64,000 nucleotides of DNA from Sphingomonadaceae bacterium 3R27C6 (GTDB taxonomy: Bacteria; Pseudomonadota; Alphaproteobacteria; Sphingomonadales; Sphingomonadaceae), in assembly GCA_005503215.1 (NCBI GenBank), contig SCNS01000010.1, positions 1-64,000 on the forward strand, given 5' to 3'. The position numbers and the translations under genes are program-made. This document shows, piece by piece, positions 1 to 6,345 of this stretch; positions within the stretch are counted from its first letter, which is position 1, and each line of letters opens with the position of its first letter. The notes under the pieces are model-generated. The model saw only the letters and a list, made by a program, of their open reading frames with translations, was not told the origin of the DNA and ran no database searches.

Positions 1-36
1 GTATCTTCTTTGGTGCTACAGTCGGTCGCGCCGCGG

Positions 37-561
37 TCACCCAGTATGAGCTGATGTGTGATCGCTGACGTGTCGCAGCAGATAGCCTCCGAGCTGGCCC
101 CTGAGCTGGCCCCCGAGCTGGCCCCCGAGCTGGCCCCTGAGCTGGTCCCTGAGCTGGTCCCAGAGCTGGCCCCTGAGCTGGCCCCTGAGCTGGTCCCTGA
201 GCTGGTCCCCGAGCTGGCCCCTGAGCTGGTCCCTGAGCTGGTCCCCGAGCTGGCCCCTGAGCTGGTCCCTGAGCTGGTCCCAGAGCTGGCCCCAGAGCTG
301 GCCCCTGAGCTGGCCCCTGAGCTGGTCCCTGTCGCCCGTTAAGTGCTTGAGGGCTGACAGGGCCAGCATGACACTCGCGGGGCTTGGCATAATGAGGAGC
401 ATCGGTGCGGGCTTGCCGATAACCGCGTAGGCGTCGTTCACCGCGGCTTGGAGCTTGGCGCGATCTGCACGGCCGCCGCTGCATGCGATGTCGAGATACT
501 GCTGACGGAAGCGCGGAAGCTCGGCTTCCTGTTCCGGCGTAAGCTTCATGATCTTGGTCAT
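37..561 (-). CDS. Phage protein with a C-terminal tetrapeptide-repeat tract
   Basis: The 174-residue product has a non-repetitive N-terminal part of about 77 residues, then about 20 copies of a four-residue unit of the form (R/G/W)(G/D)QL, and a short unrelated tail. The N-terminal part has an LTPEQEAELPRFR start and a later P-x-x-x-L-I-x-P-SP segment. From memory this recalls the DUF6745 type of bacterial proteins, which also carry W/R-D-Q-L/V repeats; I cannot verify that. The start has a good ribosome site (AAGGGG about 7 bases upstream). It lies 11 bases after 573-767 and is probably the last visible gene of the leftward operon. Family members I recall continue past the repeats, so this copy may be shortened or frameshifted by repeat slippage. 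Confidence 0.7.
   Translation of the reverse strand: MTKIMKLTPEQEAELPRFRQQYLDIACSGGRADRAKLQAAVNDAYAVIGKPAPMLLIMPSPASVMLALSALKHLTGDRDQLRGQLRGQLWGQLWDQLRDQLRGQLGDQLRDQLRGQLGDQLRDQLRGQLRGQLWDQLRDQLRGQLGGQLGGQLRGQLGGYLLRHVSDHTSAHTG
91..330. repeat. Tandem 12-bp repeat, about 20 copies, inside a coding region
   Basis: The unit is GAGCTGGYCCCT with small substitutions (GGCC or GGTC, CCT, CCC or CCA), in register for 240 bases. On the minus strand it encodes the QL-ending four-residue repeats of the gene at 37-561. Because the unit is a multiple of three and has no stop in several frames, the plus strand is open as well (a PELAPELVP pattern). Copy number changes would keep the frame. Confidence 0.95.
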
Positions 562-572
562 GTTTATTCCCC

Positions 573-767
573 TTAGGTTTGGCTGGAATGGTTGGTCGGA
601 CAGGCGCAGAAAAGTGCGATATGTCCGCAGTCACATGGGGCGAGCCGCGCATCGCTCAGCGCGATTTGGTCGCTCAGGAAGTGCTGGAGAGCCTCGACTT
701 CATCGCCCATGCGCAGGGCGGAATCGTGAAGCTGCTCGGCAGACTGGAGGGGCGTTTCGCGGATCAT
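573..767 (-). CDS. Small phage protein, unknown
   Basis: A 64-residue product begins at an ATG that overlaps the stop of the preceding leftward gene (ATGA at 764-767), implying translational coupling. It has an acidic helical middle and a Cys-rich end (CDCGHIALFCAC), which could bind a metal. No family is recognised. Coupling and the shared direction of four genes support it as real despite its size. Confidence 0.5.
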   Translation of the reverse strand: MIRETPLQSAEQLHDSALRMGDEVEALQHFLSDQIALSDARLAPCDCGHIALFCACPTNHSSQT

Positions 768-1129
768 GCCGCCGCTCCCAAATGGAAGGGCTTTGCACCG
801 GGGTATGCATCCCGCATTTCGCGGCGGAGGCGATTGAGCGAGCGCAGCGCCATCCCATGAGCGCGCATCATGTCGCGGTTCCCGAGGACGCGGGCGGCGC
901 GATAGCGGAGAGCCGTTTCAATGGTCTCGCGACGGAGGATGCGTTGATGGGTGTAGGCCGTGCCGTCGATATGCGCGCGGGTCTTGGCTTGGCCGTTGGC
1001 AGCATCGATCGCCGCACGATTGGCTTCAAACGCCTTGGCCAGCAACTGCCGCTCGATAAGCGGCTGACGCTCGGGCTTGCCTATCTCGGTGGCGATCTTG
1101 AGGGCTTTGGTGTGGAGGGGCGCGTTCAT
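764..1129 (-). CDS. Leftward early phage protein, unknown
   Basis: The 121-residue product starts at MNAPLHTKALKIA. This start is chosen because its ATG overlaps the upstream stop as ATGA (1126-1129); a longer frame reaching 1192 would run into the previous gene. The protein is helical, basic and Arg/Ala-rich, with no recognisable catalytic motif. Its place between two coupled small genes suggests a lambda pL-type early operon. Confidence 0.6.
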   Translation of the reverse strand: MNAPLHTKALKIATEIGKPERQPLIERQLLAKAFEANRAAIDAANGQAKTRAHIDGTAYTHQRILRRETIETALRYRAARVLGNRDMMRAHGMALRSLNRLRREMRDAYPGAKPFHLGAAA

Positions 1130-1398
1130 GCTGCACCGCCGGTCAGCGCGCGGATTGCAGCATGGCGCGTGTGATGCTTGCGAAGGGTACAACCGAAGCG
1201 GGCCAGCAGAGGGCGGTTCTCGGCAACGTAATCGAGAATGTCGGCAAGATCGCGATTAGCGCGGATGTCGCCGTCTTCGATCAGGCAGGCCCGTGCTTCG
1301 CTGCGAAGCTCGATGGCCATTTCGCGCATCTCGTCCTGTAGCTGGTCGAGTAGCGCGTCGGTGATCGGCTTGACGTCTGCTGTGGTGTCGGTCGTCAT
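1126..1398 (-). CDS. First gene of the leftward early operon, unknown
   Basis: The 90-residue product begins MTTDTTADVKPITDALL. The start at 1398 has a clear AAGGAG ribosome site about 7 bases upstream; a longer frame to 1431 would start within the operator. The protein is acidic and helical (DQLQDEMREMAIELRSEA), with a basic, His-containing C-terminus. It lies directly downstream of two repressor operators, so it should be shut off in the lysogen. No family is recognised. Confidence 0.65.
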   Translation of the reverse strand: MTTDTTADVKPITDALLDQLQDEMREMAIELRSEARACLIEDGDIRANRDLADILDYVAENRPLLARFGCTLRKHHTRHAAIRALTGGAA

Positions 1399-1426
1399 GT
1401 TCACGGCTCCTTGTCTGGAACCGTGT

Positions 1427-1475
1427 ATCACATATTGTGATGCTTACCGCAAGACCCTAAATCACATTTTGTGAT
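1427..1475. promoter_or_regulatory. Left operator region (OL-like), two palindromes
   Basis: Two perfect palindromes are present: ATCACATATTGTGAT at 1427-1441 and ATCACATTTTGTGAT at 1461-1475, with centres 34 bp apart. They match the sites beside the repressor gene. On the minus strand a TTGCGG element followed 16-17 bases later by TGATAC gives a plausible promoter for the leftward operon, with the nearer palindrome lying over its -10. Occupancy by the repressor at 1917-2246 is inferred. Confidence 0.8.
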
Positions 1476-1514
1476 AAAATAGGAAAAGCCCGCATAGCCG
1501 ACTGATTCGCGGTC

Positions 1515-1898
1515 CTATTTTAAGTCCTTGATTGTGCATTTGCGGTTTTGAACGCTCCATCCCCCATTTTCATGGTAGATCGTCTCGCGCCCGCAGACGC
1601 CCCGCTCGGTCATGTCCGCGATGGCGTTCTCATTGGCCACCTTGGCGTTTTTACTGACCCGTTCAGAAACCGCATCGACGGCTTCGACGGCAATCCCCGC
1701 TGTCTTCTTCGTAAAGGCCAGCTCGCGCTCTAGATCAGCGATCCTCAAATCCATCTTAGACACGTCGCTGTAGGCAACTTGAACAGCGTCAATCCGCTCG
1801 ATCCGCTCTTGCTTGAGTTTTTCGTGATTGCTCCACGCCCATACGGTCGCGCCTATCGCAAGCACCCACAGGAATCCGTTGCTATCGTCGTTAGCCAT
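1515..1898 (-). CDS. Membrane-anchored coiled-coil protein in the repressor operon
   Basis: The 127-residue product has one transmembrane helix (about residues 8-22), then a long predicted coiled coil (about 26-68), a helical middle and a short C-terminal part with two cysteines (ERGVCGRE and NRKCTIK). It begins 18 bases after the repressor stop, on the same strand, so it should be expressed in the lysogen. That is the position of lambda rexAB, and of superinfection-exclusion genes in other temperate phages. An exclusion or host-modifying role is inferred from position and topology alone. Confidence 0.6.
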   Translation of the reverse strand: MANDDSNGFLWVLAIGATVWAWSNHEKLKQERIERIDAVQVAYSDVSKMDLRIADLERELAFTKKTAGIAVEAVDAVSERVSKNAKVANENAIADMTERGVCGRETIYHENGGWSVQNRKCTIKDLK

Positions 1899-1916
1899 GC
1901 CACCCCCCGATGGTAA

Positions 1917-2246
1917 TCAGTCGCCGTCAGTCCCAGTTTTCAGGATCGTGCGCGCAATCTCGCTGATTTGCTTTCTCTGACGATTGCTGGCGGTCGCCCA
2001 TATCTCAACGATATCGCTGTCCAGTTCGTGCGGATCGTGGTCGAGGATCATTCCGACCGTGGTGTCCAACGCCACCGCTAGCTTGCGAAGCCACTTTGCC
2101 GACAGCCCGCGCTCGCCAGATTCCAGATAAGCAACCTGGTGCTGCGTTGTGCCCACGGCGTCCGCAAGCTGCTGCTGCGAAAGCTCGCGAAACTCGCGCC
2201 ATGCCTTGAGGTGGTTAGGACCGCCGTTTTTATCATCGCTCGACAT
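1917..2246 (-). CDS. XRE-family phage repressor (CI-like)
   Basis: The 109-residue product carries an N-terminal XRE helix-turn-helix at about residues 12-68 (LSQQQLADAVGTTQHQVAYLE), ending in the typical KLAVALDTTVGMIL, then a short C-terminal helical region. No LexA/CI peptidase domain is present, so induction cannot be by RecA-stimulated self-cleavage. The start at 2246 (MSSDD) is the only sensible Met. It lies about 7 bases after an extended -10 (TGCGATAAT), so the transcript is probably leaderless, as for lambda cI. The longer frame to 2483 would run backwards through the operators and the cro-like gene. Confidence 0.85.
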   Translation of the reverse strand: MSSDDKNGGPNHLKAWREFRELSQQQLADAVGTTQHQVAYLESGERGLSAKWLRKLAVALDTTVGMILDHDPHELDSDIVEIWATASNRQRKQISEIARTILKTGTDGD

Positions 2247-2255
2247 GATCCTATT

Positions 2256-2342
2256 ATCGCAAAATGTGATGACGCCCGCGCCACACAGATTGTGATAATG
2301 AGGGCTTGCATCGAACATCACAATATGTGATGTATCTGGGCC
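2256..2342. promoter_or_regulatory. Right operator region (OR-like) with divergent promoters
   Basis: Three sites of the ATCACA-N3-TGTGAT type are visible: ATCGCAAAATGTGAT (2256-2270), CACACAGATTGTGAT (2282-2296, one half degenerate) and ATCACAATATGTGAT (2317-2331). Rightward, TTGCAT (2306-2311) with a 17-base spacer to GATGTA (2329-2334) would start RNA close to the ATG at 2343. Leftward, TGCGATAAT lies under the first site and would serve the repressor. Site 3 would block the rightward promoter and site 1 the repressor promoter, as in lambda OR. Confidence 0.8.
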
Positions 2343-2558
2343 ATGCAAAGCATCCCAACCATCTCCGACCTCCGAGCGGCGACCGGCATCAGCCAGTCCT
2401 ACGCCAGCATGATCCTCAACAAAAGCCGCGACCCATCGCGGGGGCTGGCAATCAGGATTTTGCGCGAGACAGGATGGCGTCACGACGTCCTCAATGGGCT
2501 GACCGACGACCAGATCGCCACGCTCGAAACGATTGAGCCTTGGGGCGCCGCAGCATGA
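2343..2558 (+). CDS. Cro/CII-like small DNA-binding protein
   Basis: The 71-residue product is divergent from the repressor and starts at the edge of the operator region, as cro does. It contains a compact helix-turn-helix (ISDLRAATGISQSYASMIL, about residues 7-25) resembling YdaS/Cro-type proteins. No ribosome site precedes the ATG, and the inferred promoter would start RNA within a base or two of it, so translation may be leaderless. Its stop overlaps the next start (ATGA at 2555-2558). Confidence 0.7.
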   Translation: MQSIPTISDLRAATGISQSYASMILNKSRDPSRGLAIRILRETGWRHDVLNGLTDDQIATLETIEPWGAAA

Positions 2559-3094
2559 CGAAACGTGTTGGCATTACTCGTCGTGTCGATGGCGTCGTCG
2601 AGATCAAGCGCAGTCACGGAACCATCCTGATGGACGAGAGCGATTTTGACGCGTTGACGGGCAGCGTTCGCCTCAGTTTCGCTGGAGGGTATTTGAGGCC
2701 GCTCGTTCAGTATTGGAACGGTGGCGCGAAGAATGAGGTCGCGCTCGGTGTTGTCATTTTGGGGCGGCGCAAGGGGATGGTCGTTGATCACATCAGCGGC
2801 GACCGGCTCGACAACAGGCGCTGCAATCTTCGCCACGCGACGCGACGGGAGAATGCTTGGAACTCGCGCAAATACAAGCACACCTCCAGCGCCTACAAGG
2901 GCGTCAGGCCCAGCGGCAATTGCTGGCGTGCGTGCATCTATGACGGTCCCAAACAAATCGGTCTGGGGCACTTCAAAACCGAAGTTGAAGCTGCCCGCGC
3001 CTACGACCAAGCAGTCCGTGAACGGCGCGGAGCCTTCGCAGCGTTGAACTTCCCTAAAGAGGGCGAGCAAACCGCCCTCCGTTCGGGTTTGTAG
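2555..3094 (+). CDS. HNH endonuclease with AP2 DNA-binding domain
   Basis: The 179-residue product begins at MTKRVG, chosen because the ATG overlaps the previous stop. The middle has the HNH core VVDHISGDRLDNRRCNLRH followed by RRENAWNSR. The C-terminal part is an AP2 domain (YKGVRPSG..WRACIY..IGLGHFKTEVEAARAYDQA). This is the classic free-standing homing endonuclease layout found as an insert in phage genomes. It may be self-mobile DNA rather than a working part of the phage. A second copy type lies at 5540-6112. Confidence 0.9.
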   Translation: MTKRVGITRRVDGVVEIKRSHGTILMDESDFDALTGSVRLSFAGGYLRPLVQYWNGGAKNEVALGVVILGRRKGMVVDHISGDRLDNRRCNLRHATRRENAWNSRKYKHTSSAYKGVRPSGNCWRACIYDGPKQIGLGHFKTEVEAARAYDQAVRERRGAFAALNFPKEGEQTALRSGL

Positions 3095-3097
3095 ACC

Positions 3098-3331
3098 ATG
3101 AACGCGGGGGATCAACACGCGCGGGACAGCATCAACGCTTTGCTGAACGAGCTGCGGGCTGCGGGCTTCATGGAGGGGGCTACCCCTTCCAATTTCGTCG
3201 CGACTCCTCCCGAAGTCTTGCGAACATTGGCAGAAGCTGCACGTCGAGAACTGCGCGCACCTCTTCGAGTTGCGCAGCCTTGGCGGCTTCGTCTCCTCCG
3301 GTTTCTGGGTGGGGGACGATATGGTCGGTAA
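3098..3331 (+). CDS. Doubtful small ORF after the HNH gene
   Basis: The 77-residue frame starts 3 bases after the HNH stop but has no ribosome site. Its first 50 residues look protein-like (helical, MNAGDQHARDSINALL), while the end is Arg/Leu-rich and resembles a shadow frame. The last half is antisense to the better-supported gene at 3180-3470, so at most one of the two overlapping parts is likely to be real. Confidence 0.3.
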   Translation: MNAGDQHARDSINALLNELRAAGFMEGATPSNFVATPPEVLRTLAEAARRELRAPLRVAQPWRLRLLRFLGGGRYGR

Positions 3332-3470
3332 CGTAATCCGAAAAGGCTTCGACGCTTTCAGGGCTGACAAGCCCCGCTTTGGCGCACGCGGTGTAAGCCT
3401 CGAATGCAGCTTTGATCGCAACAAATATGAGATCACCGGCAATCCTGCCGACCGGTTCGTATTTATCCAT
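3180..3470 (-). CDS. Hypothetical phage protein, leftward
   Basis: The 96-residue product is predicted to be helical, with a hydrophobic first helix (IAGDLIFVAIKAAFEAYTACA), an acidic middle and a basic end. The ATG at 3470 has a GGGGGA ribosome site 8 bases upstream. It opposes the surrounding rightward genes and may be a small moron-type insertion between the HNH gene and the next early gene. No family is recognised. Confidence 0.55.
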   Translation of the reverse strand: MDKYEPVGRIAGDLIFVAIKAAFEAYTACAKAGLVSPESVEAFSDYVTDHIVPHPETGGDEAAKAAQLEEVRAVLDVQLLPMFARLREESRRNWKG

Positions 3471-3776
3471 AGCGAATCCCCCTTGCCGGGGAGCCTATCA
3501 TGATCGTCCGCAATTCCCAGCGCGTTCCTCCCTGTTCCGCGCGGGAGCCCCGATCCGATGCAATCTCCGTCGCGTCGGATCGGGGTAAACTTAACCTGCG
3601 CGCTCGGCATGATCGCCTGATTGCGCCCGAGGCCCAAAACCACGGCCTCGATAACCTCTCCGATCAATCGGGCACGGCCGTCCTGATCGGCATCGCTCGT
3701 CATGGGCTGGGCACCATCGTCCGGCCCTTCTGCACTTCCACTTTCCATGACCCCCTGATTAGCGAGGGAAAGCAAC
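3471..3776. other. Non-coding stretch with a strong inverted repeat
   Basis: No convincing gene is seen on either strand; the frames here lack ribosome sites or run antisense into neighbours. A perfect 11-bp inverted repeat (CCCCGATCCGA at 3548-3558, TCGGATCGGGG at 3575-3585) encloses a 16-base loop. It is followed by TAAAC rather than a T-run, so it is not a classical terminator. It may be a regulatory RNA hairpin or a binding site upstream of the early operon starting at 3777. Confidence 0.5.
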
Positions 3777-4214
3777 ATGATCATTCATGACGAACGCAGC
3801 ATCGTTCGCATCATCCGCGAGCGGCAGGCCGCCATGCGACGCGAGATCGATCGCCGGGGTATCGCGCTCAAGGCAATCTCGCAGGACAGCGGTATCGAGT
3901 ACCGGACCTTGCTGACGTACTTCCCGGCGGATGGCGACCGCGAACCTGCGCAGATTCCCGGCTCGGCAATCTTTGCCCTCGCTGGCGCTATCCCGAACGA
4001 CATTCTCTCGCTGTTGCTGCCCGCCGGGCATCTGGTCGTGCGCGTTCCCGAAGAAATTGACCACGACGAACTGAGCGACCTTGCCGCGGATTACGTGAAG
4101 TCGAAGCAGGACGCCCATAAGGTCGATAGCCCCGCCGGTCGGGACATCGCCGATTGCGAGCGCGAAGAGCTGGACAGCAAGGTTGTCCAGTTTGCGCGGG
4201 CGGCCGCAGCATGA
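3777..4214 (+). CDS. Phage regulatory protein with helix-turn-helix-like N-terminus
   Basis: The 145-residue product starts after an AGGGAAAG ribosome site. The first 75 residues look like an XRE-type domain ([35 protein letters not shown]), ending with a hydrophobic [12 protein letters not shown] segment as seen in Rhizobiales/Sphingomonadales phage regulators. The C-terminal part is acidic and helical. It heads a chain of rightward genes with ATGA overlaps (next at 4211), suggesting a CII-like or early regulator role by position (inference). Confidence 0.6.
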   Translation: MIIHDERSIVRIIRERQAAMRREIDRRGIALKAISQDSGIEYRTLLTYFPADGDREPAQIPGSAIFALAGAIPNDILSLLLPAGHLVVRVPEEIDHDELSDLAADYVKSKQDAHKVDSPAGRDIADCEREELDSKVVQFARAAAA

Positions 4215-4543
4215 TGGGCCTCACTCTCAAGCAGCGTGAACTGCTCGACTTCATCGGCGAGCGCATGGCTGTCGATGGCGTCTCGCCTTCATTCGAAGAA
4301 ATGAAGGACGCTATGGGGCTCAAGTCCAAGTCCGGCATTCATCGCCTGCTCAGCGCATTGGAGGAGCGCGGGTTCATTCAGCGCATCCATGACCGCGCCC
4401 GCGCTATAGAAATTCTCGAAACACCGCGTCCGCGGCTTCGCCCCCGCGACATATGCGCGAGACCCCTCCGCAACGAGCAGACGGACACCCTGATTGCCGA
4501 GATGAAGGCTCGCGGCTTTCACGTCGAAAGGATCGCGGCATGA
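4211..4543 (+). CDS. LexA N-terminal DNA-binding domain protein, lacking the protease
   Basis: The 110-residue product begins [19 protein letters not shown] and matches the winged-helix N-domain of alphaproteobacterial LexA closely ([29 protein letters not shown]). The serine-lysine peptidase domain is missing; instead there are about 40 residues without motif. It therefore cannot self-cleave on RecA filament. It may bind SOS-type boxes in the phage or host, competing with host LexA, or act as a stable early repressor. It is coupled to both neighbours by ATGA overlaps. Confidence 0.85.
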   Translation: MMGLTLKQRELLDFIGERMAVDGVSPSFEEMKDAMGLKSKSGIHRLLSALEERGFIQRIHDRARAIEILETPRPRLRPRDICARPLRNEQTDTLIAEMKARGFHVERIAA

Positions 4544-4860
4544 TCGACACCATCACCCCCTATCTCCCTTACGCTGCCTGCCTGTTCATCGGAGGGGGCG
4601 TCGGGTTCTTCGCTTGCGCCATGATGACCATGAGCAAGGTGGCTGACGTTCGCGCCGAAGAATACGAAAGCGCCGTCCACTGGCAGGCCATGTGGAAGCA
4701 CGCGCTCGACACGTCGATTGACAACGCCGCCGCTCACAGTCGCGCATCCAGCCTCGCTTCCGCCAAGCAAGCCCGAATTGAACGCGCTCTAGAGCAAGTG
4801 ACCCCCGGCGCTAACGCCACGGTCCAGCGGATCGCGCGCATCCTCAAAGGTGAAGCATGA
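4540..4860 (+). CDS. Small membrane protein with coiled-coil tail
   Basis: The 106-residue product has one N-terminal transmembrane helix (about residues 9-31, glycine-rich GGGVGFF), then a long charged helical region. The ATG overlaps the previous stop (ATGA, 4540-4543). Topology suggests a membrane anchor with a cytoplasmic or periplasmic helix. No family is recognised. Confidence 0.65.
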   Translation: MIDTITPYLPYAACLFIGGGVGFFACAMMTMSKVADVRAEEYESAVHWQAMWKHALDTSIDNAAAHSRASSLASAKQARIERALEQVTPGANATVQRIARILKGEA

Positions 4861-5030
4861 TCCGCCGCTTCATCCTCAAGCTACTCGGCGCGCCTCAACT
4901 CACGGTCGCAGGTCGTCTTCCGGTAGTCCGCAATTCTGACGAGCTAGATACATTGATAGCCCGTCGTCATGCAAAGGGGGAGGGGGCTCGGCGTGGATGG
5001 CGCACTCGTCGTGAGGGTGTCGGCGGATGA
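4857..5030 (+). CDS. Small basic protein, 57 residues
   Basis: The frame runs [13 protein letters not shown] to a TGA at 5028-5030. Both ends show the module's signature: its start overlaps the previous stop (ATGA, 4857-4860) and its stop overlaps the next start (ATGA, 5027-5030). The protein is Arg/Lys-rich, especially at the C-terminus (RRGWRTRREG), with an amphipathic hydrophobic N-terminus. Function unknown. Confidence 0.55.
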   Translation: MIRRFILKLLGAPQLTVAGRLPVVRNSDELDTLIARRHAKGEGARRGWRTRREGVGG

Positions 5031-5320
5031 GCGCGTCGGCCGAACAGCGCGAACATGCCGTAGAGCGAGCATCGCGCATCTTTGCCGTGATCCGTGACGC
5101 TGCGGATCGTGGCGAATGCTGCCCGTCGAACGTGACCCTTGCCGAGCGATTCGGCGTGGGCACTACCGTGATCGTGAACGCGCTGCACTTTCTAGAATCG
5201 TGCGGGATGATCGTCGTTTCGCGCTCGAATGCAACCCGCATCGTCACGATCCGCGCCACCGGGAAGGCGACGGCTGGCAAGGTCTATGCGCCGCACTGGA
5301 CCGAAAGGAAAGCCGCATGA
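5027..5320 (+). CDS. Winged-helix DNA-binding protein (GntR-like fold)
   Basis: The 97-residue product contains a single winged helix: AFAVIRDAADRGE-type first helix, then PSNVTLAERFGVGTTVIVNALHFLESCGMI, then a wing rich in Val and Thr ending near residue 75. It has no effector domain. It is coupled on both sides by ATGA overlaps, and is likely a small early regulator. Confidence 0.65.
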   Translation: MSASAEQREHAVERASRIFAVIRDAADRGECCPSNVTLAERFGVGTTVIVNALHFLESCGMIVVSRSNATRIVTIRATGKATAGKVYAPHWTERKAA

Positions 5321-5547
5321 CGACCTGCACCAAATGCCCCGCCACGCTCGACAAGCGCAACAAGACCGGCCTCTGCGCCGAGCATAGCGCCGCATGGTCG
5401 AAGGACGACGACTACGCTCTCTGCGACGCGATGGCGGACAATTGCAGCTATCACGAAGCTGCTACTCGGATCGGCCGCACAAAGGATGCTGTTGTCGGTC
5501 GCTGGCGCAAGATTGTCCGATCGATGGGGTGGCAAGCCAATGGCTGA
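5317..5547 (+). CDS. Small zinc-ribbon plus helix-turn-helix protein
   Basis: The 76-residue product begins MTTCTKCPATLDKRNKTGLC, a C-x2-C ... C-x2-H arrangement that may bind zinc, and continues with a homeodomain-like helix-turn-helix (DYALCDAMADNCSYHEAAT followed by RIGRTKDAVVGRWRKI). The start at 5317 overlaps the previous stop; the longer frame to 5116 is antisense noise within the preceding gene. Probably a DNA-binding early protein. Confidence 0.6.
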   Translation: MTTCTKCPATLDKRNKTGLCAEHSAAWSKDDDYALCDAMADNCSYHEAATRIGRTKDAVVGRWRKIVRSMGWQANG

Positions 5548-6112
5548 TTGTCGCCCGATCCCTGAACAAAGCGTCTTACTTTCGCTATTGGAATACAATC
5601 CTGTGACCGGGGAGCTGATTTGGCTCGCCCGACCCGCGGAAATGTTCGAGGCCACCCCTGCGTGGTCCTCTGTGGCTGGGATGCGTAAGTGGAACACCCG
5701 CTATGCGGGAAAGCCCGCCCTCACCGGCATCGACGGCGAAGGGTATCGGGCTGGCGCCATTTTTCACCGCAAGCACCGCGCCCACCGTATCATATGGAAA
5801 ATGATGACCGGGGAAACACCGCGCAAGGTGGATCATATAAACGGCATTCGTTCGGATAATCGCTTTTCAAATTTGCGGGCAGTTGATGACGTTCTGAACG
5901 CCCGTAACTCCGCTGCTCCATCGACCAATACGAGCGGGCGCGTTGGGGTCCGTTTCAACCCCGGCATGGGAAGGTGGGTCGCTTACATCACTGGCGAGCG
6001 CCGAATGATGCACCTCGGAAGCTTTCTCAGCATGCCGGAGGCAGTCGCCGCTCGCGAGGCTGCGGAGCGACGCTTGGGCTATCACCCTAATCACGGGAGG
6101 CGTGCCGCATGA
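5540..6112 (+). CDS. Second HNH endonuclease with AP2-like domain
   Basis: The 190-residue product starts at MADCRPIPEQ. It has a leading segment that reads like a target-recognition module (LLEYNPVTGELIWLARP), an HNH core (HRIIWKMMTGETPRKVDHI..NRFSNLRAV followed by NARNS) and a C-terminal AP2-type region (GVRFNPGMGRWVAYI..LGSFLSMPEAVAAREAAE). It resembles 2555-3094 in layout but not closely in sequence, so it is likely a separate acquisition rather than a recent duplicate. Confidence 0.88.
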   Translation: MADCRPIPEQSVLLSLLEYNPVTGELIWLARPAEMFEATPAWSSVAGMRKWNTRYAGKPALTGIDGEGYRAGAIFHRKHRAHRIIWKMMTGETPRKVDHINGIRSDNRFSNLRAVDDVLNARNSAAPSTNTSGRVGVRFNPGMGRWVAYITGERRMMHLGSFLSMPEAVAAREAAERRLGYHPNHGRRAA

Positions 6113-6345
6113 TCCCCGCCTGGTTCTCCCACATCCCCCGCCATGAAGTGCTCGGCAAGGTCGCAGCGCATTACAAGCTGACGCCCGCCGATATCCGCGG
6201 CCCCTGTCGCCGCGCCCATGTCGTGCGCGCCCGCCGTGCTGTCATGGAAGTGCTGCGCGAGCGCGGCCTGTCGCTCCCCGCCATCGGGCTCATCATCAAC
6301 CGCCACCATACCGCCGTGCTCCACGGGCTGCGGAGGGCAGGGTGA
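6109..6345 (+). CDS. DnaA domain IV-like protein
   Basis: The 78-residue product resembles the C-terminal duplex-DNA-binding domain of DnaA: an ADIRGPCRRAHVVRARRAVM helix and SLPAIGLIINRHHTAVLHGLRR, which parallels the DnaA signature ending RDHTTVLHA. The ATPase domain is absent. It is coupled by ATGA to the gene before and GTGA to RusA after. It may bind DnaA-box-like sites in the phage origin, or interfere with host DnaA (inference). Confidence 0.75.
   Translation: MIPAWFSHIPRHEVLGKVAAHYKLTPADIRGPCRRAHVVRARRAVMEVLRERGLSLPAIGLIINRHHTAVLHGLRRAG

Noticed and set aside
91..330. Possible CRISPR-like array
   Set aside because: Units are contiguous 12-mers without spacers and lie in a coding frame.
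58..342. Plus-strand ORF with PELAPELVP repeats
   Set aside because: It is the antisense reading of the 12-bp repeat; the minus-strand frame has a ribosome site and a non-repetitive N-terminus.
2480..3784. 434-codon minus-strand ORF
   Set aside because: It runs antisense through the HNH-AP2 gene and the cro-like gene end; composition looks like a shadow frame and the start has no convincing site.
3500..3790. 96-codon plus-strand ORF before 3777
   Set aside because: No ribosome site, spans the inverted repeat, and its sequence is unlike neighbouring proteins.
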